A DNA stretch of 6,054 bases from Chitinophagaceae bacterium (lineage in GTDB: Bacteria > Bacteroidota > Bacteroidia > Chitinophagales > Chitinophagaceae). Under the pieces are notes generated by a model that saw nothing but the letters and a program-made list of their open reading frames with translations, did no database searches and had not been told where the DNA came from. Positions within the stretch are counted from its first letter, which is position 1. Every line of letters begins with the position of its first letter. The stretch lies in the NCBI GenBank assembly GCA_947463755.1, contig CANHUK010000111.1, positions 1-6,054 of the forward strand. Direction: 5' to 3'. Positions 5,959-6,054 of the stretch are shown here, piece by piece. The position numbers and the translations under genes were made by a program.

Positions 5959-6054
5959 ATGCCCGGATTCACCGTTGCCATTGTCGGCAGGCCCAATGTG
6001 GGCAAAAGCACCTTCTTCAATCGGATGATCGAACAACGTAAGGCGATCGTCGAA
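5959..6054 (+). CDS. der: GTPase Der (EngA), N-terminal end (partial)
   Basis: The first 32 codons of a gene that continues past the window. [23 protein letters not shown] carries the G1 loop GRPNVGKST directly at the N-terminus, followed by KAIVE, which in Der leads into the switch region (AIVEDxPGVTRD). Der has two GTPase domains in tandem and a KH-like domain, and assists maturation of the 50S subunit; only the start of the first domain is visible. Era and other TRAFAC GTPases share the loop, but the very short N-terminus with FFNR-type wording and the KAIV-E segment fits Der. The start is the only ATG giving the normal N-terminus. It may share a transcript with era. Confidence 0.9.
   Translation, partial: MPGFTVAIVGRPNVGKSTFFNRMIEQRKAIVE

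Noticed and set aside
5009..6054. Two similar GRPN(A/V)GKST stretches, suggesting a duplication
   Set aside because: These are the shared G1 loops of Era and Der, two ancient separate GTPase families, not a recent repeat.

Overview
The window looks like chromosomal DNA of a Bacteroidota bacterium, most likely of the Chitinophagales/Chitinophagaceae type. The signs are a moderately GC-rich genome, a TonB-dependent receptor with an N-terminal carboxypeptidase-regulatory-like domain, promoters of the TTTG / TAnnTTTG kind instead of -35/-10 boxes, starts without Shine-Dalgarno sequences, and a tRNA gene that does not encode CCA. Genus-level placement is inference. I see no mobile element, CRISPR array, phage gene or decayed gene, so this is ordinary core genome with one well-marked regulatory system.

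Left part, + strand (1-1392): the 3' end of a D-alanine--D-alanine ligase gene overlaps by ATGA a membrane-anchored protein with three PASTA domains. A small single-domain rhodanese follows after 60 bases. The first two point to peptidoglycan metabolism. The rhodanese is probably co-transcribed but its link is unknown.

Middle part, - strand (1430-4771): a promoter-like TAACTTTG, a TPP (thiamine pyrophosphate) riboswitch, and a 787-residue TonB-dependent outer-membrane receptor that the riboswitch should control. The receptor is therefore predicted to import thiamine or a thiamine precursor or phosphate. A 10-bp terminator hairpin follows it, and then a 214-residue lipoprotein of unknown function. 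That lipoprotein converges on the rhodanese gene with only 37 bases between the stop codons.

Right part (4837-6054): an initiator tRNA-fMet on the - strand with a clear promoter and terminator lies back to back with era on the + strand. The era promoter box sits 8 bases before its ATG, which suggests an almost leaderless mRNA. The 5' end of der, another ribosome-assembly GTPase, follows 80 bases after era and runs off the window. The tRNA and both GTPases serve translation.

The most interesting stretch is the 200-base leader of the receptor gene. Between the TPP aptamer and the start codon lie a near-copy of one aptamer strand and a 9-bp inverted repeat that ends two bases before the ATG. 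Together they could form a switch acting on translation.
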